NCBI RefSeq assembly: GCF_026723825.1
Contig: NZ_CP113519.1
Location: 2,170,001 to 2,234,000, forward strand
Direction of reading: 5' to 3'
Length of the DNA: 64,000 bases
Source of the DNA: Pseudomonas sp. GOM7
GTDB lineage: Bacteria; Pseudomonadota; Gammaproteobacteria; Pseudomonadales; Pseudomonadaceae
Part shown: piece by piece, positions 1 through 8,021 of the stretch
How the letters are laid out: every line of letters begins with the position of its first letter
How positions within the stretch are numbered: the first letter of the stretch is position 1
Position numbers and translations under genes: made by a program
Notes under the pieces: model-generated
The model's database searches: none
What the model was told of the DNA's origin: nothing
Seen by the model: only the letters and a program-made list of their open reading frames with translations

Positions 1-366
1 CCGGCCTGCCGCGCTCTGGTCACCGCGCGCAGCCTCGATGCCTCCAGCGCCTGGAGCCTGCTCAAGCTGATCCAGCAGGCCTTCTACACCGAGGGGGCCG
101 ATGTCACCCAGGCCAGCGTGCTGGCGCAACTGGCCGAGCGGGCCGGTATTCCGCGTATCGAATTCGCTGAGGCCTTCGACAGCCTGGCCATGCGCGAGGC
201 CACCGCCGCGGACTTCACCTGGGTGCAGGATCTGGGCATCGCCGGCTTTCCCACCCTGTTGGCCGAGCGTGACGGCCAACTGGCGCTGCTGACCAATGGC
301 TATCAGCCGCTCGAGGCGCTGGCACCGCTACTGGGGCGTTGGCTGGAGCGTGCTGCCAATGCCTGA
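1..366 (+). CDS. DsbA-family thiol-disulfide protein, C-terminal part
   Basis: The reading frame is open from the first base of the window, so only the last ~121 residues are present. The segment is largely helical and ends with a GFPTLL motif, which fits the cis-proline loop of the DsbA/FrnE thioredoxin fold. The active-site CxxC lies upstream of the window and cannot be checked. The stop overlaps the start of the downstream ABC transporter by 8 bp, so the two are probably translationally coupled. The family assignment rests only on this C-terminal half; the role (disulfide chemistry, cytosolic or periplasmic) is inferred. Confidence 0.65.
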   Translation, partial: PACRALVTARSLDASSAWSLLKLIQQAFYTEGADVTQASVLAQLAERAGIPRIEFAEAFDSLAMREATAADFTWVQDLGIAGFPTLLAERDGQLALLTNGYQPLEALAPLLGRWLERAANA

Positions 367-2140
367 TCGGTTGAGCTGGGCAGAAGTCCGTCGCCTGGCC
401 CTGCGTCACAAGAAAGCGCTGATCCTGGCCAATCTGGTGGCCGTACTGGCCACCCTGTGCAGCGTGCCGATTCCTCTGCTGTTGCCCTTGCTGGTGGACG
501 AAGTGCTGCTCAAGGATGGCGACGCGGCGCTCAAGGTGATGGACAATTTCCTGCCGGCCGACTGGGAAACGGCAGCCGGCTATATCGGCCTGATGCTGTT
601 TTTGACCTTGCTGTTACGCGGCTCGGCGCTGATCTTCAACGTATTGCAGGCGCGCCTGTTCGCCAGGCTGTCGAAGGACATCGTCTACCGCATTCGCATG
701 CGCCTGATCGAGCGCCTCAAGCGCATTTCCCTCGGCGAATACGAAAGCCTCGGTGGCGGCACCGTGACCACCCACCTGGTTACCGATCTGGATACCCTGG
801 ACAAGTTCGTCGGCGAGACCCTGAGCCGCTTCCTGGTGGCCATGCTGACGCTGGTCGGCACCTCGGCCATTCTCATCTGGATGCACTGGAAGCTGGCGCT
901 GCTGATTCTCTTGTTCAACCCGCTGGTGATCTACGCCACGGTGCAACTGGGCAAGCGCGTCAAGCATCTGAAGAAGCTGGAGAACGACAGCACCGGGCGC
1001 TTCACCCAGGCGCTGACCGAGACCCTCGATGCCATTCAGGAGGTGCGCGCCAGCAACCGCCAGGGGCATTTTCTCGGCCGCCTCGGTGCACGTGCGCGGG
1101 AGGTGCGCGACTACGCCGTGGCCTCGCAATGGAAGAGCGATGCCTCCAACCGCGCCAGCGGCCTGCTGTTCCAGTTCGGCATCGACGTGTTCCGCGCCGC
1201 GGCGATGCTCACCGTACTGTTCTCCGATCTGTCCATCGGGCAGATGCTCGCGGTGTTCAGCTACCTGTGGTTCATGATCGGCCCGGTGGAGCAACTGCTC
1301 AACCTGCAGTACGCCTTCTACGCCGCCGCTGGCGCGCTGACGCGCATCAACGAGCTGCTGGCGCGCCAGGACGAACCGCAGTACGCCGGGCGTGTCGACC
1401 CCTTCAAGGGGCGCGACACTGTGGGCATCGAGATCCAGGGGCTGACCTTCGCCTATGACGACGAGCCGGTGCTCGATCGCCTCGACCTGTCCATCGCGCC
1501 GGGCGAGAAGGTGGCCATAGTCGGCGCTTCCGGTGGCGGCAAGAGTACCCTGGTGCAGTTGCTGCTAGGGCTTTACACGGCCCAGGCCGGCACCATCCGC
1601 TTCGGCGGCAGCAGCCAGGAGGAGATCGGCCTGGACCGCGTGCGCGACAACGTCGCGGTGGTGCTGCAGCACCCGGCGCTGTTCAACGATACGGTGCGCG
1701 CCAATCTGTGCATGGGCCGCGAGCGCAGCGACGAGGCCTGCTGGCAGGCGCTGCGCATCGCCCAGCTATACGACACCATCGCGCTGCTGCCGCAGGGCCT
1801 GGACAGCGTGGTCGGGCGCAGTGGTGTGCGTTTGTCCGGTGGCCAGCGTCAGCGCCTGGCCATCGCCCGTATGGTGTTGGCCGAGCCCAAGGTGGTGATT
1901 CTCGACGAGGCCACCTCGGCGCTGGACGCTGCCACCGAGTACGCCCTGCATGAGGCTCTGGGGCGCTTTCTCGACGGGCGCACCACCCTGATCATCGCCC
2001 ACCGCCTGAGCGCGGTGAAACAGGCCGACCGCGTGCTGGTATTCGATGGCGGCAGCATTGCCGAAGATGGCGACCACCAGCAACTGATCGCCGAAGGCGG
2101 CCTGTACGCCAAGCTCTACGGGCATTTGCAGCAGGGCTAG
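359..2140 (+). CDS. ABC exporter: fused permease-ATPase (type IV half-transporter)
   Basis: A 593-residue half-transporter that would act as a homodimer in the inner membrane. Hydrophobic membrane helices occupy roughly residues 15-300, followed by the nucleotide-binding domain. Walker A (GASGGGKST) is near residue 390, the signature LSGGQRQR near 492, Walker B (VVILDEATSALD) near 511 and the H-loop histidine (IIAHRLS) near 546, so all ATPase motifs are intact. I chose the ATG that overlaps the end of the preceding gene, because upstream codons would extend far into it. The substrate cannot be read from sequence; MsbA-like lipid or drug export is the family norm. The downstream gene converges on the opposite strand. 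Confidence 0.85.
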   Translation: MPDRLSWAEVRRLALRHKKALILANLVAVLATLCSVPIPLLLPLLVDEVLLKDGDAALKVMDNFLPADWETAAGYIGLMLFLTLLLRGSALIFNVLQARLFARLSKDIVYRIRMRLIERLKRISLGEYESLGGGTVTTHLVTDLDTLDKFVGETLSRFLVAMLTLVGTSAILIWMHWKLALLILLFNPLVIYATVQLGKRVKHLKKLENDSTGRFTQALTETLDAIQEVRASNRQGHFLGRLGARAREVRDYAVASQWKSDASNRASGLLFQFGIDVFRAAAMLTVLFSDLSIGQMLAVFSYLWFMIGPVEQLLNLQYAFYAAAGALTRINELLARQDEPQYAGRVDPFKGRDTVGIEIQGLTFAYDDEPVLDRLDLSIAPGEKVAIVGASGGGKSTLVQLLLGLYTAQAGTIRFGGSSQEEIGLDRVRDNVAVVLQHPALFNDTVRANLCMGRERSDEACWQALRIAQLYDTIALLPQGLDSVVGRSGVRLSGGQRQRLAIARMVLAEPKVVILDEATSALDAATEYALHEALGRFLDGRTTLIIAHRLSAVKQADRVLVFDGGSIAEDGDHQQLIAEGGLYAKLYGHLQQG

Positions 2141-2181
2141 GGTGCGCTATGCGCACCGCCGCGATAAAGGTTGTTGGTGGC

Positions 2182-2244
2182 GTAGCCCGGATGCAATCCG
2201 GGAAGCGCCTCGCCACACCATTTCCCGGATTGCATCCGGGCTAC
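2182..2244. repeat. REP-like inverted repeat (perfect 23-bp arms)
   Basis: Two perfectly complementary 23-bp arms (2182-2204 and 2222-2244, GTAGCCCGGATGCAATCCGG type) are separated by 17 bp. The element sits between the converging ABC exporter and LysR genes and could act as a bidirectional terminator or REP. Its right arm contains the LysR stop codon. The sequence just upstream (about 2141-2158) resembles the separate GTAGGGTGCGC repeat seen at 25341. Confidence 0.8.
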
Positions 2245-3116
2245 CTGGCAGGCCTGTCCTGGCTCATCAAGGCTTCGCTCAATTCCTCGAACAGCGTCTG
2301 CACCGAGCGCAGGGCGCGGCAGTCGGGGCGAGTCAGCAGCCATAGTTCGGTGTCGCAGCCGGCCAGCGGCGCGCTGAGCGCCCGCAGGTCGGGTTGGCTG
2401 CGCAGGACGAAGTCGGGCAGGGCGGCCACGCCGAGCCCGGCGCGGGCCAGTTGCGCCACGGCGTACATGCTGCTGCAGCGGTAACTGGGGGTGACACTCG
2501 GCATCTCGCGTTGGCGCCAGAGCACTGTGGCGTGATCCGGCATCGATTCGTCCGGGGCGATCCAGCTCTGTCGCGGTAGGTCGCTGCGATCCTGGCCGTC
2601 GTCGCGCGCGCAGACCAGGTAGGACACCCTGGCCAGGCGCCGGCCGACCAGGTGTTCCGGCGGCTGATTGGTCAGGCGCAGGGCCAGGTCGGCATCACGC
2701 CGGCTGAGGTTGGCGAAGTCGTTGGAGGTCACCAGCTCCAGCGACAATGCCGGGTAGCTGGGCATGAAGCGCGCCAGTGCCGGCAGCAGCAGACTGCTCA
2801 ACACCGCGTCGGTACAGGTCAGGCGCACCGTACCGCTGACCACCTGTTTGCCCAGCTCCAGGGCCACGCGCGCAGCCTCCAGCGCTTGTTCGGCACGCTC
2901 GGCCTGCTCGGCCAGGGCGCGTGCGGCTTCGCTTGGCTCGTAGCCGCGCCGGCTCTTCTCGAACAAGGCTACCCCCAGCGCCGCCTCCAGGCGGCGCACG
3001 GCGCGGAACACGGTGGAAACGTCCACCTGCAGCAGTTCGGCGGCCCGCGCCAGGGAGCGGCCACGCACCAGAGCGAGTACCAGTGAAAGGTCGGCGTGGT
3101 CGATCTGATATTGCAT
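2241..3116 (-). CDS. LysR-family transcriptional regulator
   Basis: A ~291-residue LysR regulator. The N-terminal winged helix-turn-helix (residues ~1-60, with SLARAAELLQVDVSTVFRAV) is followed by a periplasmic-binding-like effector domain. I start at MQYQIDHADL rather than ten codons upstream, because that gives the usual LysR N-terminus. The gene is divergent from the amidotransferase-like gene across a ~95-bp gap, the usual arrangement for a LysR protein controlling its neighbour. The effector is unknown. Its stop codon lies inside the right arm of a REP-like repeat. Confidence 0.88.
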   Translation of the reverse strand: MQYQIDHADLSLVLALVRGRSLARAAELLQVDVSTVFRAVRRLEAALGVALFEKSRRGYEPSEAARALAEQAERAEQALEAARVALELGKQVVSGTVRLTCTDAVLSSLLLPALARFMPSYPALSLELVTSNDFANLSRRDADLALRLTNQPPEHLVGRRLARVSYLVCARDDGQDRSDLPRQSWIAPDESMPDHATVLWRQREMPSVTPSYRCSSMYAVAQLARAGLGVAALPDFVLRSQPDLRALSAPLAGCDTELWLLTRPDCRALRSVQTLFEELSEALMSQDRPAR

Positions 3117-3210
3117 GAGTGCAAGCTCTACTTGCCTATTCGCCAATTATCATTGCGTTAGCGCCATCTTATAGTGCCAGGCAGACCGCCATGCAAGAGG
3201 GCCAGCAACC

Positions 3211-3948
3211 ATGTACAGCAAATGTCGAGTCAAGGTCGCCCTGGTGGGTGACTACAATACGGCGATCACTGCGCACCGCGCCATTCCCGAGGCTCTGGAT
3301 CTGGCCAGCGAGGCGCTGGGCGTGGCGGTCGAATACCACTGGCTGGGCACCGAGCGCATTCTCGATGACGCGAGCTTGCTGGCCTACGATGGCATCTGGT
3401 GCGTACCGGGCAGCCCCTATGCCGCCACCGAAGGCGCGTTGCGCGCTATCCGCTTCGCCCGCGAGCAGGGCGTGCCATTTCTCGGCACCTGTGGCGGCTT
3501 CCAGCACGCGCTGCTGGAGTATGCGCGTAACCGCCTGGGTTGGACGGATGCCGAGCACGCCGAGTTGTCACCACAGGCACAGACTCCGCTGATCGCGCCG
3601 CTGGCCTGTGCTCTGCAGGACGTCAGTGAGCGTGTGCACCTGGTATCGGGCTCGCGTATCGCCGAGCTGTATGGCGTACGCGAGATCAGCGAGCAGTACC
3701 TGTGCCGTTATGGCCTCGATGATGCTTTCGTCGAGCCGTTGATGGTCCAGGCGTTGAAGGCCTCCGGGCACGATGAGGCCGGTGCCGTGCGTGCCATCGA
3801 ACTTGAGGATCATCCCTTCTTCATCGCCACCCTGTTCCAGCCTGAACGCGCTGCTCTGGAAGGGCGCTTACCGCCGCTGGTCGCAGGCCTGGTCGGCGCT
3901 TGCGCGGTGCAGTCGGTGCACGAGGCGCAGCAGGACGCGGTGGCATGA
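3211..3948 (+). CDS. Class I glutamine amidotransferase-like protein (CTP synthase C-terminal-related)
   Basis: A 245-residue stand-alone GATase1-fold protein resembling the C-terminal domain of CTP synthase, without the synthetase half. The nucleophile elbow is clear (GTCGGF, Cys ~94, encoded by TGT). The position of the triad histidine is changed: CTP synthase has FHPE, while this protein reads FQPE near residue 215. It is therefore unlikely to be an ordinary glutaminase. RefSeq calls this group 'CTP synthase C-terminal region-related (seleno)protein', as I recall; its function is not established. It is translationally coupled to the next gene (ATGA overlap) and divergent from a LysR regulator. 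Confidence 0.75.
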   Translation: MYSKCRVKVALVGDYNTAITAHRAIPEALDLASEALGVAVEYHWLGTERILDDASLLAYDGIWCVPGSPYAATEGALRAIRFAREQGVPFLGTCGGFQHALLEYARNRLGWTDAEHAELSPQAQTPLIAPLACALQDVSERVHLVSGSRIAELYGVREISEQYLCRYGLDDAFVEPLMVQALKASGHDEAGAVRAIELEDHPFFIATLFQPERAALEGRLPPLVAGLVGACAVQSVHEAQQDAVA

Positions 3949-4271
3949 TCGCCGCGACGCCGCAGCCGCCTTACTACGTGGTGATCTTCACCTCGGTACG
4001 CACCGAGGTGGACGCCGCCTACGCCGAAGCGGCGCAGCGCATGCTGGAGCTGGCCGCGCAGCAGCCTGGGTTTCTGGGTGTGGAGTCGGCGCGCAGCGAC
4101 GGCCTGGGTATCACCCTGTCCTATTGGCAGAGCGAGGAGGCCATCCTTGCCTGGCGCGAGCATGCCGAGCACAGCGCCGTGCGCGAACGCGGGCGGGCCG
4201 AATGGTATGCCGCCTGTACAACCCGTGTGGCCAAGGTGGAGCGAGCCTACGGTTTTCAGCGCTCGGTGTGA
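3945..4271 (+). CDS. Antibiotic biosynthesis monooxygenase (ABM) domain protein
   Basis: A 108-residue single-domain ferredoxin-like protein of the ABM/YgiN type. It contains the typical LSYWQSEEAILAWREHAEH segment (residues ~62-80), where a tryptophan and histidine line the pocket. The start overlaps the previous stop (ATGA), so the pair is one operon. Family members include small-molecule oxygenases, haem-degrading enzymes and proteins of unknown role; nothing here identifies a substrate. It ends about 235 bp before hppD, with a regulatory region between, so it is probably not part of the tyrosine operon. Confidence 0.75.
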   Translation: MIAATPQPPYYVVIFTSVRTEVDAAYAEAAQRMLELAAQQPGFLGVESARSDGLGITLSYWQSEEAILAWREHAEHSAVRERGRAEWYAACTTRVAKVERAYGFQRSV

Positions 4272-4299
4272 GAGCAAGCGGCAAGGGTATCAACCAGGG

Positions 4300-4317
4300 T
4301 GTAAGGAAATATTTACG
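4300..4317 (+). promoter_or_regulatory. TyrR/PhhR-like box 1
   Basis: TGTAAG-N6-TTTACG matches the TyrR/PhhR operator pattern TGTAAA-N6-TTTACA at 10 of 12 fixed positions. It lies ~190 bp upstream of hppD. PhhR is the Pseudomonas activator of phenylalanine and tyrosine catabolism. Confidence 0.6.
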
Positions 4318-4360
4318 AATGCCGGGGTTTTGCATGCCAAGCGCTTGGCCTTGCAGGCTG

Positions 4361-4378
4361 TGTAAGGAAAATTTGCCA
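4361..4378 (+). promoter_or_regulatory. TyrR/PhhR-like box 2 (weaker)
   Basis: TGTAAG-N6-TTGCCA repeats the left half-site of box 1 exactly, with a degraded right half. The two boxes are 61 bp apart, close to six helical turns, so two dimers would sit on the same DNA face as in TyrR strong/weak box pairs. Confidence 0.5.
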
Positions 4379-4505
4379 CTTCTGCAGCGAATCCCTGCGC
4401 CCAGGTGTCGCACCCCATCTTGAGAGCGGCTCTGCGCTCGGTTGTCATGAGGTTGTCCGCAACGCATTCGTGCGCTTGCCATAACAATGACAATCAGGAG
4501 GCGAG

Positions 4506-5588
4506 ATGAACGCCGTGGCCAAGATCGAGCAGCACAACCCCATCGGAACCGACGGTTTCGAGTTCGTCGAATTTACCGCACCGAGCGCCGAAGGCATCGA
4601 GCAACTGCGCCAGTTGTTCACCGCCATGGGTTTCACCGAAACCGCCAAGCACCGCTCGAAAGAGGTGTGGCTGTTCCAGCAGAACGATATCAATATCGTG
4701 CTCAACGGCAGCCCCAGCGGGCACGTGCGTGCCTTCGGCGAGAAGCATGGCCCCAGCGCCTGCGCCATGGCCTTCCGGGTCAGGAACGCCGCCCAGGCCG
4801 CCGCCTACGTCGAACAACAGGGCGCTACTCTGGTGGGCAGCCACGCCAACTTCGGCGAGCTGAACATCCCGTGTGTCGAAGGCATCGGCGGCTCCCTGCT
4901 GTATCTGGTCGACCGCTATGGCGACAAGAGCATCTACGACGTCGACTTCGAGTACATCGAAGGCCGCAGCCCCAATGACAATGCCGTCGGCCTGCAGTGC
5001 ATCGACCACCTGACCCACAACGTGCGCCGCGGGCAGATGGACGTCTGGTCGGGCTTCTACGAGCGCATCGCCAATTTTCGCGAGATCCGCTACTTCGATA
5101 TCGAAGGCAAGCTCACCGGCCTGTTCTCCCGCGCCATGACCGCGCCGTGCGGCAAGATCCGCATCCCGATCAACGAGTCGGCCGATGACAAATCGCAGAT
5201 CGAGGAATTCATCCGCGAATACCACGGCGAGGGTATCCAGCACATCGCCCTGTCCACCGACGACATCTACGCCACCGTGCGTCAGTTGCGCGCCAACGGC
5301 GTGGACTTCATGACCACCCCGGACACCTACTACGAGAAGGTCGACAGCCGTGTTGCCGGCCATGGCGAGCCGCTCGATCAACTGCGTGAACTGAACATCC
5401 TGATCGATGGTGCGCCGGGCGATGACGGCATCCTGCTGCAGATCTTCACCAATACGGTGATCGGCCCGATCTTCTTCGAGATCATCCAGCGCAAGGGCAA
5501 CCAGGGCTTTGGCGAGGGCAACTTCAAGGCCCTGTTTGAATCCATCGAGGAAGACCAACTGCGTCGCGGTGTGATCTCCGAGGAGTGA
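4506..5588 (+). CDS. hppD: 4-hydroxyphenylpyruvate dioxygenase
   Basis: A 360-residue Fe(II) dioxygenase that converts 4-hydroxyphenylpyruvate to homogentisate, the committed step of tyrosine breakdown. It has two vicinal-oxygen-chelate domains. The iron ligands are visible: the first His of DHLTHNV (~168), the His of GIQHIAL (~246) and the Glu of FFEIIQR (~325). The length is typical of the bacterial enzyme. The start has an AGGAGG-like site 6 bases upstream. It leads a four-gene cluster for conversion of tyrosine to fumarate and acetoacetate, with TyrR/PhhR-like boxes upstream. In Pseudomonas the gene is usually called hpd. Confidence 0.97.
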   Translation: MNAVAKIEQHNPIGTDGFEFVEFTAPSAEGIEQLRQLFTAMGFTETAKHRSKEVWLFQQNDINIVLNGSPSGHVRAFGEKHGPSACAMAFRVRNAAQAAAYVEQQGATLVGSHANFGELNIPCVEGIGGSLLYLVDRYGDKSIYDVDFEYIEGRSPNDNAVGLQCIDHLTHNVRRGQMDVWSGFYERIANFREIRYFDIEGKLTGLFSRAMTAPCGKIRIPINESADDKSQIEEFIREYHGEGIQHIALSTDDIYATVRQLRANGVDFMTTPDTYYEKVDSRVAGHGEPLDQLRELNILIDGAPGDDGILLQIFTNTVIGPIFFEIIQRKGNQGFGEGNFKALFESIEEDQLRRGVISEE

Positions 5589-5592
5589 TGCC

Positions 5593-6732
5593 ATGAGCCG
5601 TCAATGGATCCGCTTTCCCCTGCGTGAAGGCGAGTGCTCGCGCCAGGCGCACTGCGACCTGCCGCTGGGCACCTACGAGCGCGAAATGGGCCGCGAGGGT
5701 TTCTTCGGCCCCACCGCGCATCTTCACCACAAGCATCCGCCCACCGGCTGGATCGACTGGGAAGGCCCGCTGCGCCCGCATGCCTTCAACTTCAACGACA
5801 TCCCCAGCGAGCGCGACTGCCCGCTGGCGGCGCCGCTGACCTTGCACAATGCCGACGTCAAGCTGCGCGTCTGGCGCACCCATGGCGCCATGCGCCATCT
5901 GGTGCGCAATGCCGATGGCGACGAGCTGCTGTTCGTCCACGAGGGGGCAGGGCACCTGTACTGCGATTTCGGTCATCTGGAATACCGCGACGGCGACTAC
6001 CTGCTGATCCCGCGCGGCACCGCCTGGCGTATCGAGGCCAGCACACCGAGCTATTTCCTGCTGATCGAGAACTCAGACGGTGCCTACCAGTTGCCGGACA
6101 AGGGCCTGCTCGGCCCACAGGCGATCTTCGACCTGGCAGTGCTGGAGCATCCGCACATCGATGACGCCTTCAAGGCGCAGCAGGACGAAAACACCTGGCA
6201 GATCCGAATCAAGCGGCGCGGCCAGATCAGCACCGTGACCTACCCCTACAACCCGCTGGACGTGGTTGGCTGGCACGGCGACAACACCGTGGTGCGCCTG
6301 AACTGGCGCGACATTCGCCCGCTGATCAGCCATCGCTACCACCTGCCGCCGTCGGTGCACACCACCTTCGTCGCCAATGGCTTCGTGGTCTGCACCTTCA
6401 CCCCGCGCCCGGTGGAATCCGACCCCGGCGCGCTCAAGGTGCCGTTCTTCCACAACAACGATGACTACGACGAAGTGCTGTTCTACCACCGCGGCAACTT
6501 CTTCAGCCGCGACAACATCGAGCAGGGCATGGTCACCCTGCATCCGTGCGGCTTCCCCCATGGGCCGCACCCCAAGGCGCTGAAGAAGAGCCAGGAGGAT
6601 CCAGCCACCTTCATCGACGAGGTGGCTGTGATGATCGACACCCGGCGCGCCCTGGAAGTGAGCGATGCCGCTGCTGCGGTGGACGTGGCCGAGTACGTCA
6701 ACTCCTGGCGCGCGCCGGGTACACAAGCTTAA
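5593..6732 (+). CDS. hmgA: Homogentisate 1,2-dioxygenase (short, ~380-residue type)
   Basis: Ring-cleavage cupin dioxygenase (379 residues) that would convert homogentisate to maleylacetoacetate. Candidate iron ligands are the His of FFHNNDDYDE (~287), its second Glu (~294) and a His of GFPHGPHP (~323), in the order expected for the family. It is shorter than the ~430-residue HmgA of P. aeruginosa and resembles the variant I recall from Shewanella, which also follows hppD. It starts 4 bp after hppD. A 218-bp gap with a repeat separates it from fahA. Confidence 0.88.
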   Translation: MSRQWIRFPLREGECSRQAHCDLPLGTYEREMGREGFFGPTAHLHHKHPPTGWIDWEGPLRPHAFNFNDIPSERDCPLAAPLTLHNADVKLRVWRTHGAMRHLVRNADGDELLFVHEGAGHLYCDFGHLEYRDGDYLLIPRGTAWRIEASTPSYFLLIENSDGAYQLPDKGLLGPQAIFDLAVLEHPHIDDAFKAQQDENTWQIRIKRRGQISTVTYPYNPLDVVGWHGDNTVVRLNWRDIRPLISHRYHLPPSVHTTFVANGFVVCTFTPRPVESDPGALKVPFFHNNDDYDEVLFYHRGNFFSRDNIEQGMVTLHPCGFPHGPHPKALKKSQEDPATFIDEVAVMIDTRRALEVSDAAAAVDVAEYVNSWRAPGTQA

Positions 6733-6749
6733 GGGCGGGCACCAATAGT

Positions 6750-6912
6750 CCCCTCTCCCCCTCGGGGAGAGGGTTAGGGAGAGGGGGCTGGCAATACACC
6801 CTCTCCCCCGGCCCCCGCTTTGCGCCCCAGCCCTTCGCAGAGCTCAGGGCGCTACAGCGGGCGAAGCAGTGCTTCGCTTTTTCCGCTTCCGCCCCACAAG
6901 TGGGAGAGGGGA
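6750..6912. repeat. Interspersed repeat with CCCTCTCCC motifs
   Basis: This fills the hmgA-fahA gap. It begins with a near-perfect hairpin (CCCTCTCCCC / GGGGAGAGGG, 6750-6773), carries a second CCCTCTCCC near 6800 and ends with GGGAGAGGGG (6902-6912). This motif is common between proteobacterial genes. It looks non-coding and may affect expression between the two genes. Confidence 0.65.
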
Positions 6913-6950
6913 GAACAGCCCGCACCCGAACAGACGAATAGGTAGAAACC

Positions 6951-7934
6951 ATGAAACTCGCATCACTGAATCAAGGCCGCGATGGCGTGCTGATTGTCGT
7001 GTCCCGCGATCTGACCCGCGCCGTGTGCGTGCCGCAGATCGCTTTCACCCTGCAGGCCGCGCTGGACGACTGGGCCGTCACCCGGCCGAAACTGGAGGCG
7101 ATCTACCAGCGCCTCAACGACGGTCTGCTCGATGACGCCTTCGCTTTCGACCAAACGACCTGTCACAGCCCCTTGCCGCGTGCCTATCACTGGGCTGACG
7201 GCAGTGCCTACGTCAACCACGTCGAGCTGGTGCGCAAGGCGCGCGGCGCCGAGATGCCGGAATCCTTCTGGCATGACCCGCTGATGTACCAGGGCGGCGC
7301 CGATGCCTTTATCCCGCCGCACGCCCCGATCCGCCTGGCCGACGAGGCCTGGGGCATCGACCTGGAGGCAGAGCTGGCGGTGATCACCGACGACGTGCCC
7401 ATGGGCGCCACGCCAGCCGAAGCGGCCGGTCATATACGCCTGCTGATGCTGGTCAACGACGTGTCGCTGCGCAACCTGATCCCCGGCGAACTGGCCAAGG
7501 GCTTCGGCTTCTACCAGAGCAAGCCATCGTCGAGCTTTTCGCCGCTGGCCATCACCCCGGACGAACTGGGCGAGAGCTGGAAGGATGGCAAGGTGCACCG
7601 GCCACTGGTGTCGCATATCAACGGCGAATTGTTCGGCCAGCCGGATGCCGGCGTGGACATGACCTTCAATTTCCCGACCCTGGTGGCCCACGCCGCCAAG
7701 ACCCGGCCGCTGGGCGCTGGCAGCATCATCGGTTCTGGCACCGTTTCCAACTACGACCGCAGCGCCGGCTCCTCCTGCCTGGCGGAAAAACGCATGCTGG
7801 AGATCGTCGAGCAGGGCGAGGCGAAGACGCCATTCCTCAAGTTCGGCGACCGGGTGCGTATCGAGATGTTCGACGCGGCTGGCCAGAGCCTGTTCGGTTC
7901 CATCGATCAGGTGGTGGAACGCTATGAGCCATAA
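6951..7934 (+). CDS. fahA: Fumarylacetoacetate hydrolase
   Basis: A 327-residue enzyme that splits fumarylacetoacetate into fumarate and acetoacetate, the last step of the pathway. The C-terminal FAH fold carries the acidic EAELAVITDD metal-binding stretch (~144-153), the LMLVNDVSLRN motif and the GSGTVSNYDR loop. It belongs to the short FAH-family form rather than the ~420-residue eukaryote-like form. It lies downstream of hmgA across a repeat and upstream of maiA across another, so the order is hppD-hmgA-fahA-maiA. Confidence 0.92.
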   Translation: MKLASLNQGRDGVLIVVSRDLTRAVCVPQIAFTLQAALDDWAVTRPKLEAIYQRLNDGLLDDAFAFDQTTCHSPLPRAYHWADGSAYVNHVELVRKARGAEMPESFWHDPLMYQGGADAFIPPHAPIRLADEAWGIDLEAELAVITDDVPMGATPAEAAGHIRLLMLVNDVSLRNLIPGELAKGFGFYQSKPSSSFSPLAITPDELGESWKDGKVHRPLVSHINGELFGQPDAGVDMTFNFPTLVAHAAKTRPLGAGSIIGSGTVSNYDRSAGSSCLAEKRMLEIVEQGEAKTPFLKFGDRVRIEMFDAAGQSLFGSIDQVVERYEP

Positions 7935-8003
7935 GCTGCAAGCCACAAGCTGCAAGCGGTGTGCGCACAGGCTTTTGCTTGAGGCTTGTCGCTTGCAGCT
8001 TGC
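7935..8003. repeat. GCTTGCAGCTTG-type imperfect inverted repeat
   Basis: A left arm built of two AAGCTGCAAGC-type units (7933-7957) is complementary, with a few mismatches, to a right arm (7977-8003) of CTTGCAGCTTG type. It begins at the fahA stop codon and ends ~19 bp before maiA, so a folded transcript would form a stem between the two genes. Confidence 0.7.
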
Positions 8004-8021
8004 CGCTGGAGGCACAGCCTC

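Noticed and set aside
3490..3492. Selenocysteine in the amidotransferase-like protein
   Set aside because: The relevant codon is TGT, an ordinary cysteine, so no selenoprotein is encoded here even though the family name includes '(seleno)protein'.
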